Shown one piece after another: positions 18,197-28,616 of a stretch of DNA of 64,000 nt. Position numbers and translations under genes: made by a program. The notes beneath the pieces were generated by a model. It saw nothing but the letters and a program-made list of their open reading frames with translations, searched no databases and was not told where the DNA came from. Within the stretch, counting starts at the first letter, position 1. The number at the start of each line of letters is the position of its first letter. The stretch is from Companilactobacillus hulinensis (lineage in GTDB: Bacteria; Bacillota; Bacilli; Lactobacillales; Lactobacillaceae): NCBI RefSeq assembly GCF_003946555.1, contig NZ_RHOO01000002.1, positions 124,001 through 188,000 of the forward strand. Reading direction: 5' to 3'.

Positions 18197-18550
18197 ATGA
18201 AAAAATTAATTCAAGATATTACATCAGAACAATTACGTTCAGATATTCCTGATTTCCGCCCTGGAGACACAGTTCGTGTCCACGCCAAGGTTGTTGAAGG
18301 CTCACGTGAACGTATCCAATTATTCGAAGGTGTTGTAATCAAGAGACATGGTACTGGTGTTAGTGCTACTTATACTGTTCGTAAGATCAGTAGTGGTGTT
18401 GGTGTTGAAAGAACATTCCCACTAAACACACCACGTGTTGAAAAGATTGATGTTGTAAGACATGGTCGTGTACGTCGTGCTAAACTTTACTATCTACGTG
18501 ATCGTAAAGGTAAGGCTGCTCGTATCAAGGAACGTCGTCGCGATATCTAA
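18197..18550 (+). CDS. rplS: 50S ribosomal protein L19
   Basis: L19 lies at the interface of the two ribosomal subunits. The 117-residue protein has the family blocks [54 protein letters not shown] and the basic end [27 protein letters not shown] site precedes the ATG. It is transcribed from its own promoter with a leader and ends at a terminator that backs onto that of lexA. Confidence 0.98.
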   Translation: MKKLIQDITSEQLRSDIPDFRPGDTVRVHAKVVEGSRERIQLFEGVVIKRHGTGVSATYTVRKISSGVGVERTFPLNTPRVEKIDVVRHGRVRRAKLYYLRDRKGKAARIKERRRDI

Positions 18551-18564
18551 TAATTCTATTAAAG

Positions 18565-18589
18565 AAGATGCTGAGAGGCGTCTTTTTTT
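18565..18589 (+). terminator. Terminator of rplS
   Basis: A 7-bp stem with one G-T pair (AAGATGC 18565-18571 with GCGTCTT 18578-18584) running into seven T residues. Confidence 0.65.
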
Positions 18590-18597
18590 GTTGCACG

Positions 18598-18623
18598 AAA
18601 AAAGGATGCCAGATGGCATCCTT
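18598..18623 (-). terminator. Terminator of lexA
   Basis: A perfect 9-bp hairpin (AAGGATGCC 18602-18610 with GGCATCCTT 18615-18623). On the minus strand it is followed by a T run (A residues 18603-18598 on plus). Confidence 0.75.
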
Positions 18624-18639
18624 AATATATTTATTTATG

Positions 18640-19263
18640 TTAAAATATTTCTGAACGGTATAGGCCAACAACTTTTCCAAGAATTTCAACGTTATCCAGA
18701 ATAATAGGATCCATATTATCGTTCTCAGGTTGTAGACGGTAATGTCCATCCTCGCTGTAAAACCTCTTACAAGTTGCTTCAATGTCTTCAGTCATTGCAA
18801 TGACTATTTCGCCATTATTTGCAGTATTTTGTTCGTGAACAATAACTTGGTCACCATCCAAAATACCGATATTTATCATACTTTCACCATGAATCTCGAG
18901 CATGTATAATTCACCGGAATCTCGATTCAAATCAGGTGGGATAGGGAAGTAACCCTCAGGGTTGCGCTCAGCCGTAATTGGTTGACCAGCAGCAACTGCA
19001 CCTAGAATTGGAATCTGCTTTGATTTTACACCGATAGAATTAAGACCAGCAACTGTCAATTCGATAGCTCTTGGTTTGGTTGGATCACGTTGTAAATATC
19101 CTTTCTTCTCCAGACGAGATAAATGACCGTGGACAGTTGAGGTTGAAGAAAGATCAACTGCTTCACAAATTTCTCTAACTGTAGGCGGATATCCATGTTC
19201 GTCTAAATAATCATGGATACATTGTAAAATTTGGGATTGTTTAGAGCCCTCTGTTTTTGACAT
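18640..19263 (-). CDS. lexA: SOS response repressor LexA
   Basis: LexA represses DNA-damage genes and cleaves itself when RecA filaments form. The 207-residue protein has an N-terminal winged helix-turn-helix ([13 protein letters not shown] through [15 protein letters not shown]). The Ala92-Gly93 cleavage bond lies in GAVAAGQP. The S24 peptidase domain has catalytic Ser128 in [13 protein letters not shown] and Lys166 in ATCKRFY. An AGGTG site precedes the ATG. It is divergent from a DUF896 gene, and an operator lies between them, so autoregulation is expected. Confidence 0.97.
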   Translation of the reverse strand: MSKTEGSKQSQILQCIHDYLDEHGYPPTVREICEAVDLSSTSTVHGHLSRLEKKGYLQRDPTKPRAIELTVAGLNSIGVKSKQIPILGAVAAGQPITAERNPEGYFPIPPDLNRDSGELYMLEIHGESMINIGILDGDQVIVHEQNTANNGEIVIAMTEDIEATCKRFYSEDGHYRLQPENDNMDPIILDNVEILGKVVGLYRSEIF

Positions 19264-19320
19264 TAGAACACCTCATTGTTAATATCTTATTTAGATTGTA
19301 TCAGAATGATGATATAAATT

Positions 19321-19334
19321 CAAACAAGTGTTCG
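19321..19334 (+). promoter_or_regulatory. LexA operator (SOS box)
   Basis: CAAACAAGTGTTCG matches 12 of 14 positions of the Gram-positive SOS consensus CGAACRNRYGTTYC. It lies 58 bases upstream of lexA and 18 bases upstream of the divergent DUF896 start, so it can control both. Confidence 0.65.
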
Positions 19335-19352
19335 GTATTAGGAGATAATGTA

Positions 19353-19595
19353 ATGAAGGAACAAGAAGAACTCATAGCTAAGATTAATGAGTTGGCACAC
19401 AAAGCAAAAGCTGGAACTATTACACATGAGGAAGAACATCAGCAAGAAGTACTTCGGAAGAAGTATTTGGAGAACTTCCGTGCAGGTTTTAGACAACAGA
19501 TCGAAACTATGCGTGTATTTGATAAAGAAGGAAAAGAAGTTACACCTAATAAAGTTAGAGAAATTCAACGTAAAAAGGGATTACGTAACGATTAG
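19353..19595 (+). CDS. DUF896 family protein (YnzC-like)
   Basis: An 80-residue charged, helical cytoplasmic protein of the DUF896/YnzC family. The markers are INELAHKAKAG, the EEEHQQEVLRKKYLENFRAG helix and FRQQIETMRVFDKEGKEVTP. In Bacillus subtilis ynzC is in an SOS-induced operon beside lexA; its molecular function is unknown. The reading frame opens further upstream, but TAGGAG eight bases before ATG 19353 defines the start. The SOS box just upstream implies LexA control. The cell-division inhibitor yneA, usual in Bacillus, is absent here. Confidence 0.88.
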   Translation: MKEQEELIAKINELAHKAKAGTITHEEEHQQEVLRKKYLENFRAGFRQQIETMRVFDKEGKEVTPNKVREIQRKKGLRND

Positions 19596-19659
19596 TTCTT
19601 TTAATTACATTAAATTTTTTGTATCATTATAAGATGTATGGAAAGGGTGAACAAAAGAT

Positions 19660-19887
19660 ATGGGAATAACAATCGCAGTCGGTATTATAGCTTTGCTAGT
19701 CGGTGCAGTTGGTGGCTTCTTCGCTGCAAGATATTATATGAAGAAATATTTTGAAGATAATCCACCAATCAATGCTGATATGATCAAGCAAATGATGGCT
19801 CAAATGGGACAAAAGCCTTCACAAAAGAAGTTAAATCAATTGATGAGTTCCATGAAGACTCAACAAAAGAAAAGCAACAAAAAATAA
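19660..19887 (+). CDS. yneF: UPF0154 family membrane protein YneF
   Basis: A 75-residue protein with one N-terminal transmembrane segment (about residues 3-25, rich in Gly/Ala/Val), followed by the conserved block [20 protein letters not shown] and a lysine-rich end. This is the YneF/UPF0154 family, function unknown, widespread in Firmicutes and often near lexA as here. GGAAAGGG precedes the ATG. A very strong terminator follows. Confidence 0.92.
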   Translation: MGITIAVGIIALLVGAVGGFFAARYYMKKYFEDNPPINADMIKQMMAQMGQKPSQKKLNQLMSSMKTQQKKSNKK

Positions 19888-19900
19888 TTCATTTTAAACT

Positions 19901-19950
19901 AAATAGGTTGTACAAGATTAATTTAATAATCTTGTACAACCTATTTTTTT
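19901..19950 (+). terminator. Terminator of yneF
   Basis: A perfect 20-bp inverted repeat (19901-19920 with 19927-19946) with a 6-base loop and a run of T residues. It insulates the purine operon from upstream transcription. Confidence 0.85.
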
Positions 19951-19974
19951 ATTTTAAATACAAATTGTATGGTT

Positions 19975-19987
19975 AATCTCGAACAAT
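19975..19987 (+). promoter_or_regulatory. PurBox-like site 1 (PurR)
   Basis: AATCTCGAACAAT matches 11 of 13 positions of the Gram-positive PurBox consensus AWWWCCGAACWWT. It is about 130 bases upstream of the predicted transcription start of the purine operon. Confidence 0.5.
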
Positions 19988-20025
19988 TAATTTTCTTATA
20001 TTTAAAATATTCTTTTTTAAAACGT

Positions 20026-20038
20026 ATACACGAATAAT
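20026..20038 (+). promoter_or_regulatory. PurBox-like site 2 (PurR)
   Basis: ATACACGAATAAT matches about 10 of 13 PurBox positions, with CGAAT in place of CGAAC. Its centre is about 77 bases upstream of the predicted start, close to the position known for the activating PurR of lactococci. Confidence 0.4.
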
Positions 20039-20073
20039 AATTTCAAATATCAATATTAATGTACGTCTTTTGG

Positions 20074-20102
20074 TTGAAAGATAAAAAAATAACTGATATT
20101 AT
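20074..20102 (+). promoter_or_regulatory. Promoter of the purine operon
   Basis: TTGAAA (20074-20079), a 17-base spacer and TATTAT (20097-20102) preceded by TGA, an extended -10. Transcription would begin near 20109, only about 22 bases before purE, leaving no room for a purine riboswitch. Confidence 0.65.
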
Positions 20103-20130
20103 TTGTTTACTAATAAGAAAGGGTAAACAA

Positions 20131-20619
20131 ATGATGAAAGACGTTGCAATAGTTATGGGATCAATCTCGGATTTGAAAACAATGGATAAAACCATTGAAA
20201 CGCTCAAAAAATTAGGAGTTAGTTATGATGTGCAGGTAATCTCTGCCCACAGGATGCCTCAGGAGATGCTTGACTTCGCCTCACAGGCATTTTCAAGAGA
20301 TTTTAAAGTCATTATTGCTGGTGCTGGTGGAGCAGCTCATTTACCGGGAATGATTGCTTCTTCGACAGTTCTCCCAGTTATTGGTGTACCCGTTCAGTCA
20401 AGAGCACTTAATGGTTTGGATTCATTACTTTCAATAGTACAGATGCCTAGTGGAGTTCCGGTTGCTACAGTTGCAATTGGAGATGCAGGTGCCACTAATG
20501 CTGCAATATTAGCTACGAAGATATGTGCATTGCAAAACAAGGAATACCAAGCAAACCTGATCAGTTATCAAGCTGAAATGCATGATAACTCTGTAGAAAG
20601 TGGGAAGAATCTTGAGTAA
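20131..20619 (+). CDS. purE: N5-carboxyaminoimidazole ribonucleotide mutase PurE
   Basis: PurE (class I) rearranges N5-CAIR to CAIR in de novo purine synthesis and works after PurK. The protein has the family start [14 protein letters not shown], the catalytic SAHRMP motif and [12 protein letters not shown] chose ATG 20131 behind AAGAAAGGG, giving 162 residues; ATG 20134 is equally possible. It is first of ten purine genes and overlaps the start of purK. Confidence 0.96.
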   Translation: MMKDVAIVMGSISDLKTMDKTIETLKKLGVSYDVQVISAHRMPQEMLDFASQAFSRDFKVIIAGAGGAAHLPGMIASSTVLPVIGVPVQSRALNGLDSLLSIVQMPSGVPVATVAIGDAGATNAAILATKICALQNKEYQANLISYQAEMHDNSVESGKNLE

Positions 20620-21733
20620 TAAAATTTTATCCGGTTCAACAATTGGGATTATTGGTGGGGGACAACTCGGACAAATGATGTCAGCATCTGCCAAAGAAAA
20701 AGGATATAAGGTAATTATTTTAGATCCACAAGAGAATTGTTCAGCTGCGCAAGTTTCAGATGAACAAATTGTTGCTGAGTATGACGATTTGGATTCGTTG
20801 GTTCAATTGGCTAAGAAAGTTGATGTTCTAACATATGAATTTGAAAATGTTGATGCTGAAACCATTAATGAAGTTTCAAAGTATACACATGTTCCTCAAG
20901 GTACAAAGGCATTGACGGTCACGCAAAACCGAATTCTTGAGAAGAACTTTTTATCCGAAAACAACTTTCCAGTTGTTCCACATGCCATTGTCAATAGCAT
21001 CGAAGACTTTACGAAAGCAATTGATGAAATTAAAGCACCTTCGATTTTAAAAACTATTCGTGGTGGTTATGATGGCAAAGGACAAATTAGAATTGATTCA
21101 ACAAAGGTTATCGGGATTCAAAATTTGATTGCTACGGGTGAGTGTATTCTAGAAAAAACCATTTCATTAAAAAAAGAAGTTTCAGTTATAATTTCGAGAA
21201 ATATTGATGGGCAGACTTCATTATTTCCGGTAATCGAGAATATTCATCGAGAAAATATTCTTCACTTGAGTATTTGCCCAGCAAGAATCAGTTCTGATAT
21301 GAGTAAAAGAATCCATTCAATTGCTGAAGGCATTTCTGAAAAACTAGAATTGGTTGGAACAATGTGTGTAGAATTTTTTATTTCAAACGATGACGAACTT
21401 TTTGTTAATGAAATTGCTCCAAGACCACATAATTCAGGTCATTTAACAATTGAATCTTGTAATATTTCTCAGTTCGATGCACATATTTTGGGAATCTGTA
21501 ATTTACCTATGCCAGAGGTAGAACAGTTCAAACCAGCAATCATGGTCAATGTCCTCGGACAGCATTTGGAGAATGTTAGGGATGATGTGTTCAATCATTC
21601 AGAATGGTACCTGCATGACTATGGTAAAGATGAAATAAAACATAATCGAAAAATGGGTCATATTACAATTTTGACTAAAGATCTTGAAAAAACGGCTAAC
21701 GAAATTAAAAATAATCCAATCTGGGATATATAG
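20612..21733 (+). CDS. purK: 5-(carboxyamino)imidazole ribonucleotide synthase PurK
   Basis: PurK is an ATP-grasp enzyme that carboxylates AIR with bicarbonate to N5-CAIR for PurE. The N-terminal nucleotide fold shows [14 protein letters not shown], the ATP-grasp part has [15 protein letters not shown], and the metal and substrate site has [13 protein letters not shown]. The best start is TTG 20612, seven bases after GTGGGAAG and overlapping purE by eight bases, giving 373 residues; GTG 20600 is an alternative. Overlap suggests translational coupling. Confidence 0.94.
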   Translation: MSNKILSGSTIGIIGGGQLGQMMSASAKEKGYKVIILDPQENCSAAQVSDEQIVAEYDDLDSLVQLAKKVDVLTYEFENVDAETINEVSKYTHVPQGTKALTVTQNRILEKNFLSENNFPVVPHAIVNSIEDFTKAIDEIKAPSILKTIRGGYDGKGQIRIDSTKVIGIQNLIATGECILEKTISLKKEVSVIISRNIDGQTSLFPVIENIHRENILHLSICPARISSDMSKRIHSIAEGISEKLELVGTMCVEFFISNDDELFVNEIAPRPHNSGHLTIESCNISQFDAHILGICNLPMPEVEQFKPAIMVNVLGQHLENVRDDVFNHSEWYLHDYGKDEIKHNRKMGHITILTKDLEKTANEIKNNPIWDI

Positions 21734-21741
21734 GAGCAATT

Positions 21742-22446
21742 ATGGACAACAACTTAATTTATTCAGGTAAAGCTAAGGATTTATTTAAAACTGAGAATGA
21801 AAATGAATTATTGGTCGTGTACAAAGATCAAGCGACTGCTTTTAATGGAAAAAGGAAAGAAATTATTCCTGGAAAAGGTGTTTTAAACTGTCGCATTTCA
21901 ACTTTAGTTTTTGATTATTTGATTGATAACGGTATCGAAACACATGTTATTCAAAATATTTCTGATCATGAACAGTTGATTAAAAAAACAGAGGTTATTC
22001 CTTTAGAAGTTGTTTTGAGAAATCGTGTTTCAGGAAGTTTTGCTAAAAAATTTGATTTGATAGATGGTGAAACGCTCGAAGAACCTGTTATCGAATTTTA
22101 TTTCAAGAGTGATAAGTTAGGCGATCCATTTATCAATGATTCACAAGTTTTGTCACTTCATATTGCGACACAGTCTGAGATTGATTTTGTCAAACAACAG
22201 ACATTGAAAATCAATAAATTATTAATTCCATTTTTTAGTAAAGCCAATCTAGATTTGATTGATTTCAAATTAGAGTTTGGACGTATCGACGACAAAATTA
22301 TTTTGGTTGATGAATTTTCACCAGATAATTGTCGTTTATGGGATCAAACTAGTCACAATTCGCTGGATAAGGATATTTTTAGACAGCAAAAAGGTGATTT
22401 AGTCGACACTTACGAAAAAGTATTAGAAAGAATAATTGCTGAATAG
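21742..22446 (+). CDS. purC: SAICAR synthase PurC
   Basis: PurC joins CAIR and aspartate with ATP to form SAICAR. The 234-residue protein has the expected LIYSGKAKDLF start, FNGKRKEIIPGKG, the VVLRNRVSGSF substrate loop and LVDEFSPDNCRLWD near the end. It begins eight bases after purK behind an AGGAG site. Its place between purK and purS matches other lactobacilli. Confidence 0.96.
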   Translation: MDNNLIYSGKAKDLFKTENENELLVVYKDQATAFNGKRKEIIPGKGVLNCRISTLVFDYLIDNGIETHVIQNISDHEQLIKKTEVIPLEVVLRNRVSGSFAKKFDLIDGETLEEPVIEFYFKSDKLGDPFINDSQVLSLHIATQSEIDFVKQQTLKINKLLIPFFSKANLDLIDFKLEFGRIDDKIILVDEFSPDNCRLWDQTSHNSLDKDIFRQQKGDLVDTYEKVLERIIAE

Positions 22447-22455
22447 GAGAGAGCT

Positions 22456-22704
22456 ATGTTACTTGCAAAAGTTTATGTTACTTTAAAGGATTCTGTTGTT
22501 GATGTTCAAGGTGAAACTATTAAGGATGCTACTCATAGTATGGGTTACAAAAATGTGTTGGATGTAAGAATGGGTAAATATTTTGAAATTAAGTTTGATA
22601 AGAGAACTGACGATTTCGAAAACGATATTGATTCCATTTGTGACGATTTATTAGCAAACCCCAATATTGAAAGTTATCGATACGAAATTGTGGAGGATAA
22701 CTAA
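22456..22704 (+). CDS. purS: FGAM synthase subunit PurS
   Basis: PurS is the small structural subunit that bridges PurQ and PurL in the three-part formylglycinamide ribonucleotide amidotransferase of Gram-positives. The 82-residue acidic protein has [20 protein letters not shown] and ends [16 protein letters not shown], both typical. The stop overlaps the purQ ATG by one base. Confidence 0.95.
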   Translation: MLLAKVYVTLKDSVVDVQGETIKDATHSMGYKNVLDVRMGKYFEIKFDKRTDDFENDIDSICDDLLANPNIESYRYEIVEDN

Positions 22705-23381
22705 TGAAATTTGCTGTTATAGTTTTTCCCGGTTCAAACTGTGATATGGATTTGTATTATGCCATTAAGGATGGTGTAAACGAACAGGTCGAACTAGTTA
22801 GTTACAAAGAAACATCACTTGATGGATTTGATGGGATTTTGATTCCCGGAGGATTTTCGTATGGTGACTATCTGAGAAGTGGTGCTATTGCAAGTCACGC
22901 TCCGATAATTAATGAAGTAAAGAGATTAGCTGAATTAGGTAAACCAGTTTTGGGAATATGCAATGGATTCCAAATTTTAACTGAGATTGGTCTATTACCG
23001 GGAACTCTTACCAATAATCGCCAAAATAGATTTATTTGTGAAGATGTACAGTTGATTGTTGAGAATAATCAAACGCAATTTACAAGTGAATATGAATTGA
23101 ACGAACAAATAACCGTTCCCATTGCTCATGGTGAGGGTAGATATTATTGTGATGATGAAACTTTGCAGATGTTGAAAGACAATCATCAAATTGTTTTTAA
23201 ATATACACATGATGTAAACGGCAGTATCGAAGAGATCGCTGGAATTACCAATAAACAAAAAAATGTACTAGGGATGATGCCTCACCCCGAGCGTGCAATT
23301 GAAACTATTTTAGGTTCTGATGACGGACTTAAATTATTCCAATCAATGGTAAAAAAACAAAAAGATGAGGTGCAGCTATAA
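22704..23381 (+). CDS. purQ: FGAM synthase glutaminase subunit PurQ
   Basis: PurQ releases ammonia from glutamine for PurL. The 225-residue class I glutamine amidotransferase shows FPGSNCDMD, the nucleophile Cys86 in GICNGFQ, and the catalytic His/Glu in MMPHPERA. It overlaps purS by one base, and purL starts on the next base after its stop, so subunits S, Q and L are translated in close coupling. Confidence 0.96.
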   Translation: MKFAVIVFPGSNCDMDLYYAIKDGVNEQVELVSYKETSLDGFDGILIPGGFSYGDYLRSGAIASHAPIINEVKRLAELGKPVLGICNGFQILTEIGLLPGTLTNNRQNRFICEDVQLIVENNQTQFTSEYELNEQITVPIAHGEGRYYCDDETLQMLKDNHQIVFKYTHDVNGSIEEIAGITNKQKNVLGMMPHPERAIETILGSDDGLKLFQSMVKKQKDEVQL

Positions 23382-25589
23382 ATGATTGAGCCCACTCCAA
23401 AGCAAGTGCAAGAAGAAAAAATTTATAGATCATGGGGACTAAGTGACTCCGAATATGAATTGATCAGTGAAAAAATTCTTGGTCGTTTGCCCAATTATAC
23501 TGAGACAGGGCTATTCTCCGTTATGTGGAGTGAACACTGTTCTTATAAAAACTCCAAAAAGGTTTTGAGAAAACTTCCAAATGATAGTTCAAGAGTATTG
23601 GCTGGTCCTGGTGAAGATGCCGGAATTATTGATATTGGTGATAATCAAGCGGTTGTTTTCAAAGCTGAAAGTCACAATCATCCGTCAGCTGTTGAACCAT
23701 ATCAAGGTGCAGCGACAGGTGTCGGCGGTATAATCAGGGATATTTTTTCGATGGGAGCAACACCAATTGCGTTACTTAATAGTTTGAAGTTTGGTCCGAT
23801 TGATAATGATCAAACAAAGCATCTAGTTAAAGAGGTTGTCGCCGGTATTGGTGGATACGGAAATTGTATTGGTATTCCTACGATTGGTGGAGAAATAGCA
23901 TTTGAGAAATGTTATGAGAAGAATCCATTAGTTAATGCCATGTGTATTGGATTATTGGACAACACACAATTTAAACATGGTCAGGCAAGTGGAAATGATA
24001 ATCTGATTGTTTATGTTGGTGCCAAAACAGGTAGAGATGGTATTCATGGAGCAACTTTTGCTTCAGACGAATTCTCAAATAAGAAGAAAAAGCAACGTTC
24101 AGCAGTTCAAGTTGGGAATCCATTTATGGAAAAACTATTAATGGATGCTTGTGTAGAAATTATTCATGAACATTCTGAATGGATTCTTGGTGTTCAAGAT
24201 ATGGGAGCAGCAGGATTAGTTTCGTCAACTGCTGAAATGGCATCTAAGGCAGATAGTGGCTTGATGCTGAATTTGGACAATGTTCCGCAACGTGAGACGA
24301 ATATGAGTGCTTATGAAATGATGCTTTCTGAATCGCAAGAACGTATGGTTCTGTGTATTAAGCCAGAATTTAAAAAACAAGTATTAGGATTCTTTGAAAG
24401 CTACAATTTGGATGCGGTTGTAATTGGAAAGGTCACTTCTGATAAGCAATACAGAATTTATCATAATGACGAACTTGTAGTAGACATTCCAGTAGATAGT
24501 TTGGTTGAAGATGTTCCTGAATATGATCATCAAGGAATTATGCCTGAGCGAATCATTGAGAGTAAAGAACAATATATTCCTGAGATGGAATCATTCAGAG
24601 ATACATGGTTGTCAGTTCTATCAAGTCCGACAATTGCTTCAAAAGCGTATTTATATCAAACATATGATGCACAGGTAAAGAGTAATACTGTTGTAAAACC
24701 TGGTTCAGATGCAGGAGTTGTCAGAATACGTGGTACACGAAAGGCAATTACATCTACTAACGATAGTAATTCTAGATATGTCTATGTTGATCCATATATT
24801 GGCGGACAGATCACAGTATTGGAAGCTGCTAGAAATATTGTTTCATCTGGTGGGATTCCAGTTGGTATTACTGATTGTCTAAACTATGGTAATCCGGAAG
24901 ATCCTGAAATATTCTGGGAATTAGAACGAAGCGTTCAAGGGATTGCTGACGTATGTCGAAAATTTGATGTGCCAGTTATTTCTGGAAATGTTTCACTCTA
25001 TAACGAATTCAATAAAGAAGCAATTTATCCAAGTCCCATGATTGGAATGGTTGGTTTGATTGAAAATATTGATCATATTACAACTTCTTGTTTCAAGAAT
25101 TCTGGAGATTTGATTTACGTTTTAGGTTCGACAAGTAGTGATTTCAATGGTTCTGAAATTCAAAATCTTCAACTTGGAAAAGTTGAAGGAGCCTTAAATG
25201 ATATTGATTTGGACATTGAAAAGAAGAATCAAAACTTAATTTTAAGTGCTATTAAACAAGGATTACTCAAAAGCTGTCATGATTTATCAGAAGGTGGACT
25301 TGCAGTTGCACTTTCAGAATCAGCCTTTGAAAATAAATTAGGTTTCAATATTCAAACCAACATTTCAACGGTTGAAATGTTTTCAGAAACACAGTCTAGA
25401 TATTTGATAACTGTGGATAGTAAAAACAAGAACCAAATTGAATCATTGTTTGGTAATAACTTCGAATGTTTAGGCTTTGTAACTAATGATTCGATCTTTA
25501 CTGTTAAGGCAAGAGATGGTGAATTAGATTTGGAATTAAACGAGGCGCTTAATAGCTGGAAAGAGGCAATACCATGTTTAATGAAATAA
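23382..25589 (+). CDS. purL: FGAM synthase synthetase subunit PurL (small form)
   Basis: PurL uses ATP and PurQ-derived ammonia to convert FGAR to FGAM. At 735 residues it is the small PurL that needs PurS and PurQ, not the fused long form. Motifs include [48 protein letters not shown] and the C-terminal [21 protein letters not shown] site precedes ATG 23382, and its 3' end overlaps purF by 16 bases. Confidence 0.97.
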   Translation: MIEPTPKQVQEEKIYRSWGLSDSEYELISEKILGRLPNYTETGLFSVMWSEHCSYKNSKKVLRKLPNDSSRVLAGPGEDAGIIDIGDNQAVVFKAESHNHPSAVEPYQGAATGVGGIIRDIFSMGATPIALLNSLKFGPIDNDQTKHLVKEVVAGIGGYGNCIGIPTIGGEIAFEKCYEKNPLVNAMCIGLLDNTQFKHGQASGNDNLIVYVGAKTGRDGIHGATFASDEFSNKKKKQRSAVQVGNPFMEKLLMDACVEIIHEHSEWILGVQDMGAAGLVSSTAEMASKADSGLMLNLDNVPQRETNMSAYEMMLSESQERMVLCIKPEFKKQVLGFFESYNLDAVVIGKVTSDKQYRIYHNDELVVDIPVDSLVEDVPEYDHQGIMPERIIESKEQYIPEMESFRDTWLSVLSSPTIASKAYLYQTYDAQVKSNTVVKPGSDAGVVRIRGTRKAITSTNDSNSRYVYVDPYIGGQITVLEAARNIVSSGGIPVGITDCLNYGNPEDPEIFWELERSVQGIADVCRKFDVPVISGNVSLYNEFNKEAIYPSPMIGMVGLIENIDHITTSCFKNSGDLIYVLGSTSSDFNGSEIQNLQLGKVEGALNDIDLDIEKKNQNLILSAIKQGLLKSCHDLSEGGLAVALSESAFENKLGFNIQTNISTVEMFSETQSRYLITVDSKNKNQIESLFGNNFECLGFVTNDSIFTVKARDGELDLELNEALNSWKEAIPCLMK

Positions 25590-26983
25590 GCAGTTTACAT
25601 GAAGAATGTGGTGTTTTTGGTGTCTGGGGTGCTGAAAATGCAAATTATTTAACATATTTAGGGCTTCACAGTTTGCAACACCGTGGTCAAGAAGGCGCAG
25701 GGATTGTTACAAATGATAATGGTAAGCTTCATAGCTATCGTAATTTGGGATTATTGTCCCAAGTCTTTGATGACAAGCAACGTTTGTATGATCTGACTGG
25801 AAATGCTGCAATTGGACATGTCAGGTACTCAACAGCAGGTGAAAACAGAATTGAAAATGTACAACCACTTGTTTTCGATTTCACTGATGATCAGTTTGCT
25901 TTAGCACATAATGGGAATCTCACAAATTCGATTACCTTGAAAAAGGAATTAGAAGATAAGGGACATATCTTTAAATCAAGTTCAGATTCTGAAGTTTTGA
26001 TGCATTTGATTAAGATTTCGAAAGAAAATAAGCAAATCGATAAAATCAAAGATGCATTGAACAAGATTCAAGGTGGATTTGCATATTTATTACTAACTAA
26101 GGATTCCATGATTGTTGCTCTAGATAGCAATGGATTCCGACCTTTATCTATTGGAAAAATGGAAAATGGTGCTTATGTAGTTGCTAGTGAGACTTGTGCT
26201 TTAGATGCTGTTAAAGCGGAATTTGTTCGTGATGTATTGCCTGGTGAATTAATTACTATTTCTGATGCAGGCATGAAAATTGATCATTGGACTGAAAACA
26301 CTAAATTAGCATTTTGCTCGATGGAATTTGTATATTTCGCTAGAGCTGACTCAAATCTCTTAGGAGTCAATGTTCATACTGCACGTAAACGTATGGGACG
26401 TAATTTAGCTCAAGAGGAACCAGTTGACGGTGATATTGTTGTTGGTGTTCCAAACTCTTCGTTATCCGCAGCCAGTGGATATGCTGAGGAGAGTGGATTG
26501 CCATATGAGATGGGGCTTATCAAGAATCAATATATGGGAAGAGAGTTCATTCAACCAACACAAGAACTTCGAGAAAAGTCCGTTCGTCAGAAGTTAGCAG
26601 CTGTTAAAGGTGTGGTAGAAGGCAAGAGAGTGATTCTAGTGGATGATTCAATCGTTCGTGGAACAACTTGTGCCTATATCGTTAATATGCTTCGAGAAGC
26701 TGGAGCTAAGGAAGTTCATCTTAGAATTGCTTCACCACAGTTTAAGTTCCCTTGTTTCTTCGGAATTGATATTCAAAAGAAGAGTGAGTTATTGGCTTCA
26801 CATAAGACGGTAGAAGAAATGCGTCAAATGTTTGATGCTGATTCATTGAAGTTCTTAAGTGAAGATGGGTTAATCGATGCCATTGGACTGAAAACAGAAG
26901 GTGAAGACCCAGGCCTGGATCTGTCATATTTTGACGGGAACTATCCAGCATATTTGTACGATTATGCAGAAACTGACGCTTAA
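25574..26983 (+). CDS. purF: Amidophosphoribosyltransferase PurF
   Basis: PurF makes phosphoribosylamine from PRPP and glutamine, the committed step. An 11-residue propeptide precedes the Ntn nucleophile Cys12 in [11 protein letters not shown]. The N-terminal glutaminase domain includes [14 protein letters not shown]. The PRPP loop is [13 protein letters not shown] (about residue 355). The C-terminal block [14 protein letters not shown] lacks the paired cysteines that hold the Fe-S cluster in Bacillus PurF. The gene overlaps purL by 16 bases. Length is 469 residues. Confidence 0.96.
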   Translation: MFNEISSLHEECGVFGVWGAENANYLTYLGLHSLQHRGQEGAGIVTNDNGKLHSYRNLGLLSQVFDDKQRLYDLTGNAAIGHVRYSTAGENRIENVQPLVFDFTDDQFALAHNGNLTNSITLKKELEDKGHIFKSSSDSEVLMHLIKISKENKQIDKIKDALNKIQGGFAYLLLTKDSMIVALDSNGFRPLSIGKMENGAYVVASETCALDAVKAEFVRDVLPGELITISDAGMKIDHWTENTKLAFCSMEFVYFARADSNLLGVNVHTARKRMGRNLAQEEPVDGDIVVGVPNSSLSAASGYAEESGLPYEMGLIKNQYMGREFIQPTQELREKSVRQKLAAVKGVVEGKRVILVDDSIVRGTTCAYIVNMLREAGAKEVHLRIASPQFKFPCFFGIDIQKKSELLASHKTVEEMRQMFDADSLKFLSEDGLIDAIGLKTEGEDPGLDLSYFDGNYPAYLYDYAETDA

Positions 26984-26994
26984 AGGAGGATATA

Positions 26995-28017
26995 ATGTCG
27001 AATCCATATAAGGACGCCGGTGTAAATGTTGAATCTGGATACAAAATATCAAAATTTGTGAAAAACAATATTTCCAGTAATTCCGATAATATTGGAAACT
27101 TTGGTGGAATGTATGAAATACCAGAGGGCTACAAGCAGCCGGTTTTGATATCTAGTAATGATGGTGTTGGAACTAAGCTGCTTTTGACGCTTGAAAATAA
27201 TAAATTGGATACTATTGGTATTGATTGTGTAGCAATGTGTGTAAATGATATTCTCGCTCAAGGAGCCAAACCGTTATATTTTCTAGATTATATTTCAACC
27301 GGAAAAGTTGATGGTAAAGTAGAGCAAATTCTGAAAGGTGTCATTGAGGGATGCCATCAGGCTGGTGCTGATCTTATCGGTGGAGAAACAGCTGAAATGC
27401 CGGATGTCTATTCCGAAATTAGCTACGATATAGCTGGTTTTTCTGTAGGAATTGCAGAAAAGAGCCAGGTTTTACAGGCAAGTAATGTCAAAACTGGAGA
27501 TTCTCTAATCGGGATTGCTTCTAGCGGTTTACATTCAAATGGTTATTCGTTGGTTCGAAAAATCTTTTTTAAAGATAATAATTTTAAAATGGATTCTCAG
27601 TTGCCAGAATTAACGCATGGAAATCTAGGTGACTATTTATTAGAACCAACTAGAATTTATTCCGATGAGATATTGCCACTTCTAGAGAAAAACTTGGTTC
27701 ATGGAATTTCCCATATTACTGGTGGTGGATTCTTTGAGAACGTGCCAAGAATGTTCACTGATAAAATTGCTGCACAGATAGACGTTCAAAATTGGAAGAT
27801 GCCAGAAATATTTGATGCGCTTCAAAAATATGGAAATCTGTCGAAGGCGGATATGTACCATATTTTCAATATGGGATTAGGCCTGGTGCTTGCTGTTTCA
27901 CCAGATGTTGAACAAGAGGTATTGTCAATTCTAAATGGCAAGACGAAACAAGCATATAGCATTGGAAAAATTATTGAACGTACAGACGAACCTGTTGAAT
28001 TGTTGGGGGTTGAATAA
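26995..28017 (+). CDS. purM: AIR synthetase PurM
   Basis: PurM closes FGAM to aminoimidazole ribonucleotide with ATP. The 340-residue protein opens with YKDAGVNVESGYK, then SSNDGVGTKL, the Gly-rich DLIGGETAEMPDVY and SSGLHSNGYSLVR, all family hallmarks. An AAGGAGG site precedes its ATG. The stop overlaps the purN start (TAATGA). Confidence 0.97.
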   Translation: MSNPYKDAGVNVESGYKISKFVKNNISSNSDNIGNFGGMYEIPEGYKQPVLISSNDGVGTKLLLTLENNKLDTIGIDCVAMCVNDILAQGAKPLYFLDYISTGKVDGKVEQILKGVIEGCHQAGADLIGGETAEMPDVYSEISYDIAGFSVGIAEKSQVLQASNVKTGDSLIGIASSGLHSNGYSLVRKIFFKDNNFKMDSQLPELTHGNLGDYLLEPTRIYSDEILPLLEKNLVHGISHITGGGFFENVPRMFTDKIAAQIDVQNWKMPEIFDALQKYGNLSKADMYHIFNMGLGLVLAVSPDVEQEVLSILNGKTKQAYSIGKIIERTDEPVELLGVE

Positions 28018-28616
28018 TGAAAGTAGCAATTTTTGCTTCAGGTAATGGAACAAATTTTGAGGCGATAGCTCAATCTGAACAGTTGGCTAATGCTGGCTTA
28101 GATATAAAAGTGTTGGTTTGTGATAAACCAGGTGCACCAGTTATTTCTAAAGCACAGAAGCTGGATATTCCAGTATTTATTAATGATTTAAATGATTTTC
28201 CAACTAGAGAAGATTATGAGCAGAGAATTGTCGATAAACTGGAACCTCTTGATCTTGATTATATTTTTTTAGCAGGATATATGAGAGTTGTAACAAATGT
28301 TCTATTGAGTAGATACCCCAACAAAATAATCAATATTCACCCATCACTATTACCAAAGTTTTCGGGATTAAATGCTATTGAACGTGCTTTTGATTCTGGA
28401 GATGATCAGACTGGAGTAACAATTCATTATATTGATGAAGGTGTTGATACTGGTCCGGTGATTTTACAGGAAGTAGTACCAATTTTGAGTTCTGATACTG
28501 TTGATACTTTGGAACAGAGAGTTCATGAAAACGAGCACAAAATGTACCTTAAAGTAATTCTTGATTTAATTAAAAACGAAAGCGAGAATAATAATTTTGA
28601 AAAAGGCATTGATTAG
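28017..28616 (+). CDS. purN: Phosphoribosylglycinamide formyltransferase PurN
   Basis: PurN formylates GAR with 10-formyltetrahydrofolate. The 199-residue protein carries the [10 protein letters not shown] phosphate loop and the catalytic [15 protein letters not shown]. The conserved aspartate is in [13 protein letters not shown]. It overlaps purM by one base and purH by 20 bases. Confidence 0.96.
   Translation: MKVAIFASGNGTNFEAIAQSEQLANAGLDIKVLVCDKPGAPVISKAQKLDIPVFINDLNDFPTREDYEQRIVDKLEPLDLDYIFLAGYMRVVTNVLLSRYPNKIINIHPSLLPKFSGLNAIERAFDSGDDQTGVTIHYIDEGVDTGPVILQEVVPILSSDTVDTLEQRVHENEHKMYLKVILDLIKNESENNNFEKGID

Noticed and set aside
20039-20130. Purine riboswitch upstream of purE
   Set aside because: The best promoter leaves only about 22 bases of leader, and the conserved loop sequences of guanine or adenine switches are not visible.
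19951-20130. Peptide [18 protein letters not shown] as the purE N-terminus
   Set aside because: It comes from translating the promoter region; purE homologues begin at the [10 protein letters not shown] part and a good binding site precedes ATG 20131.
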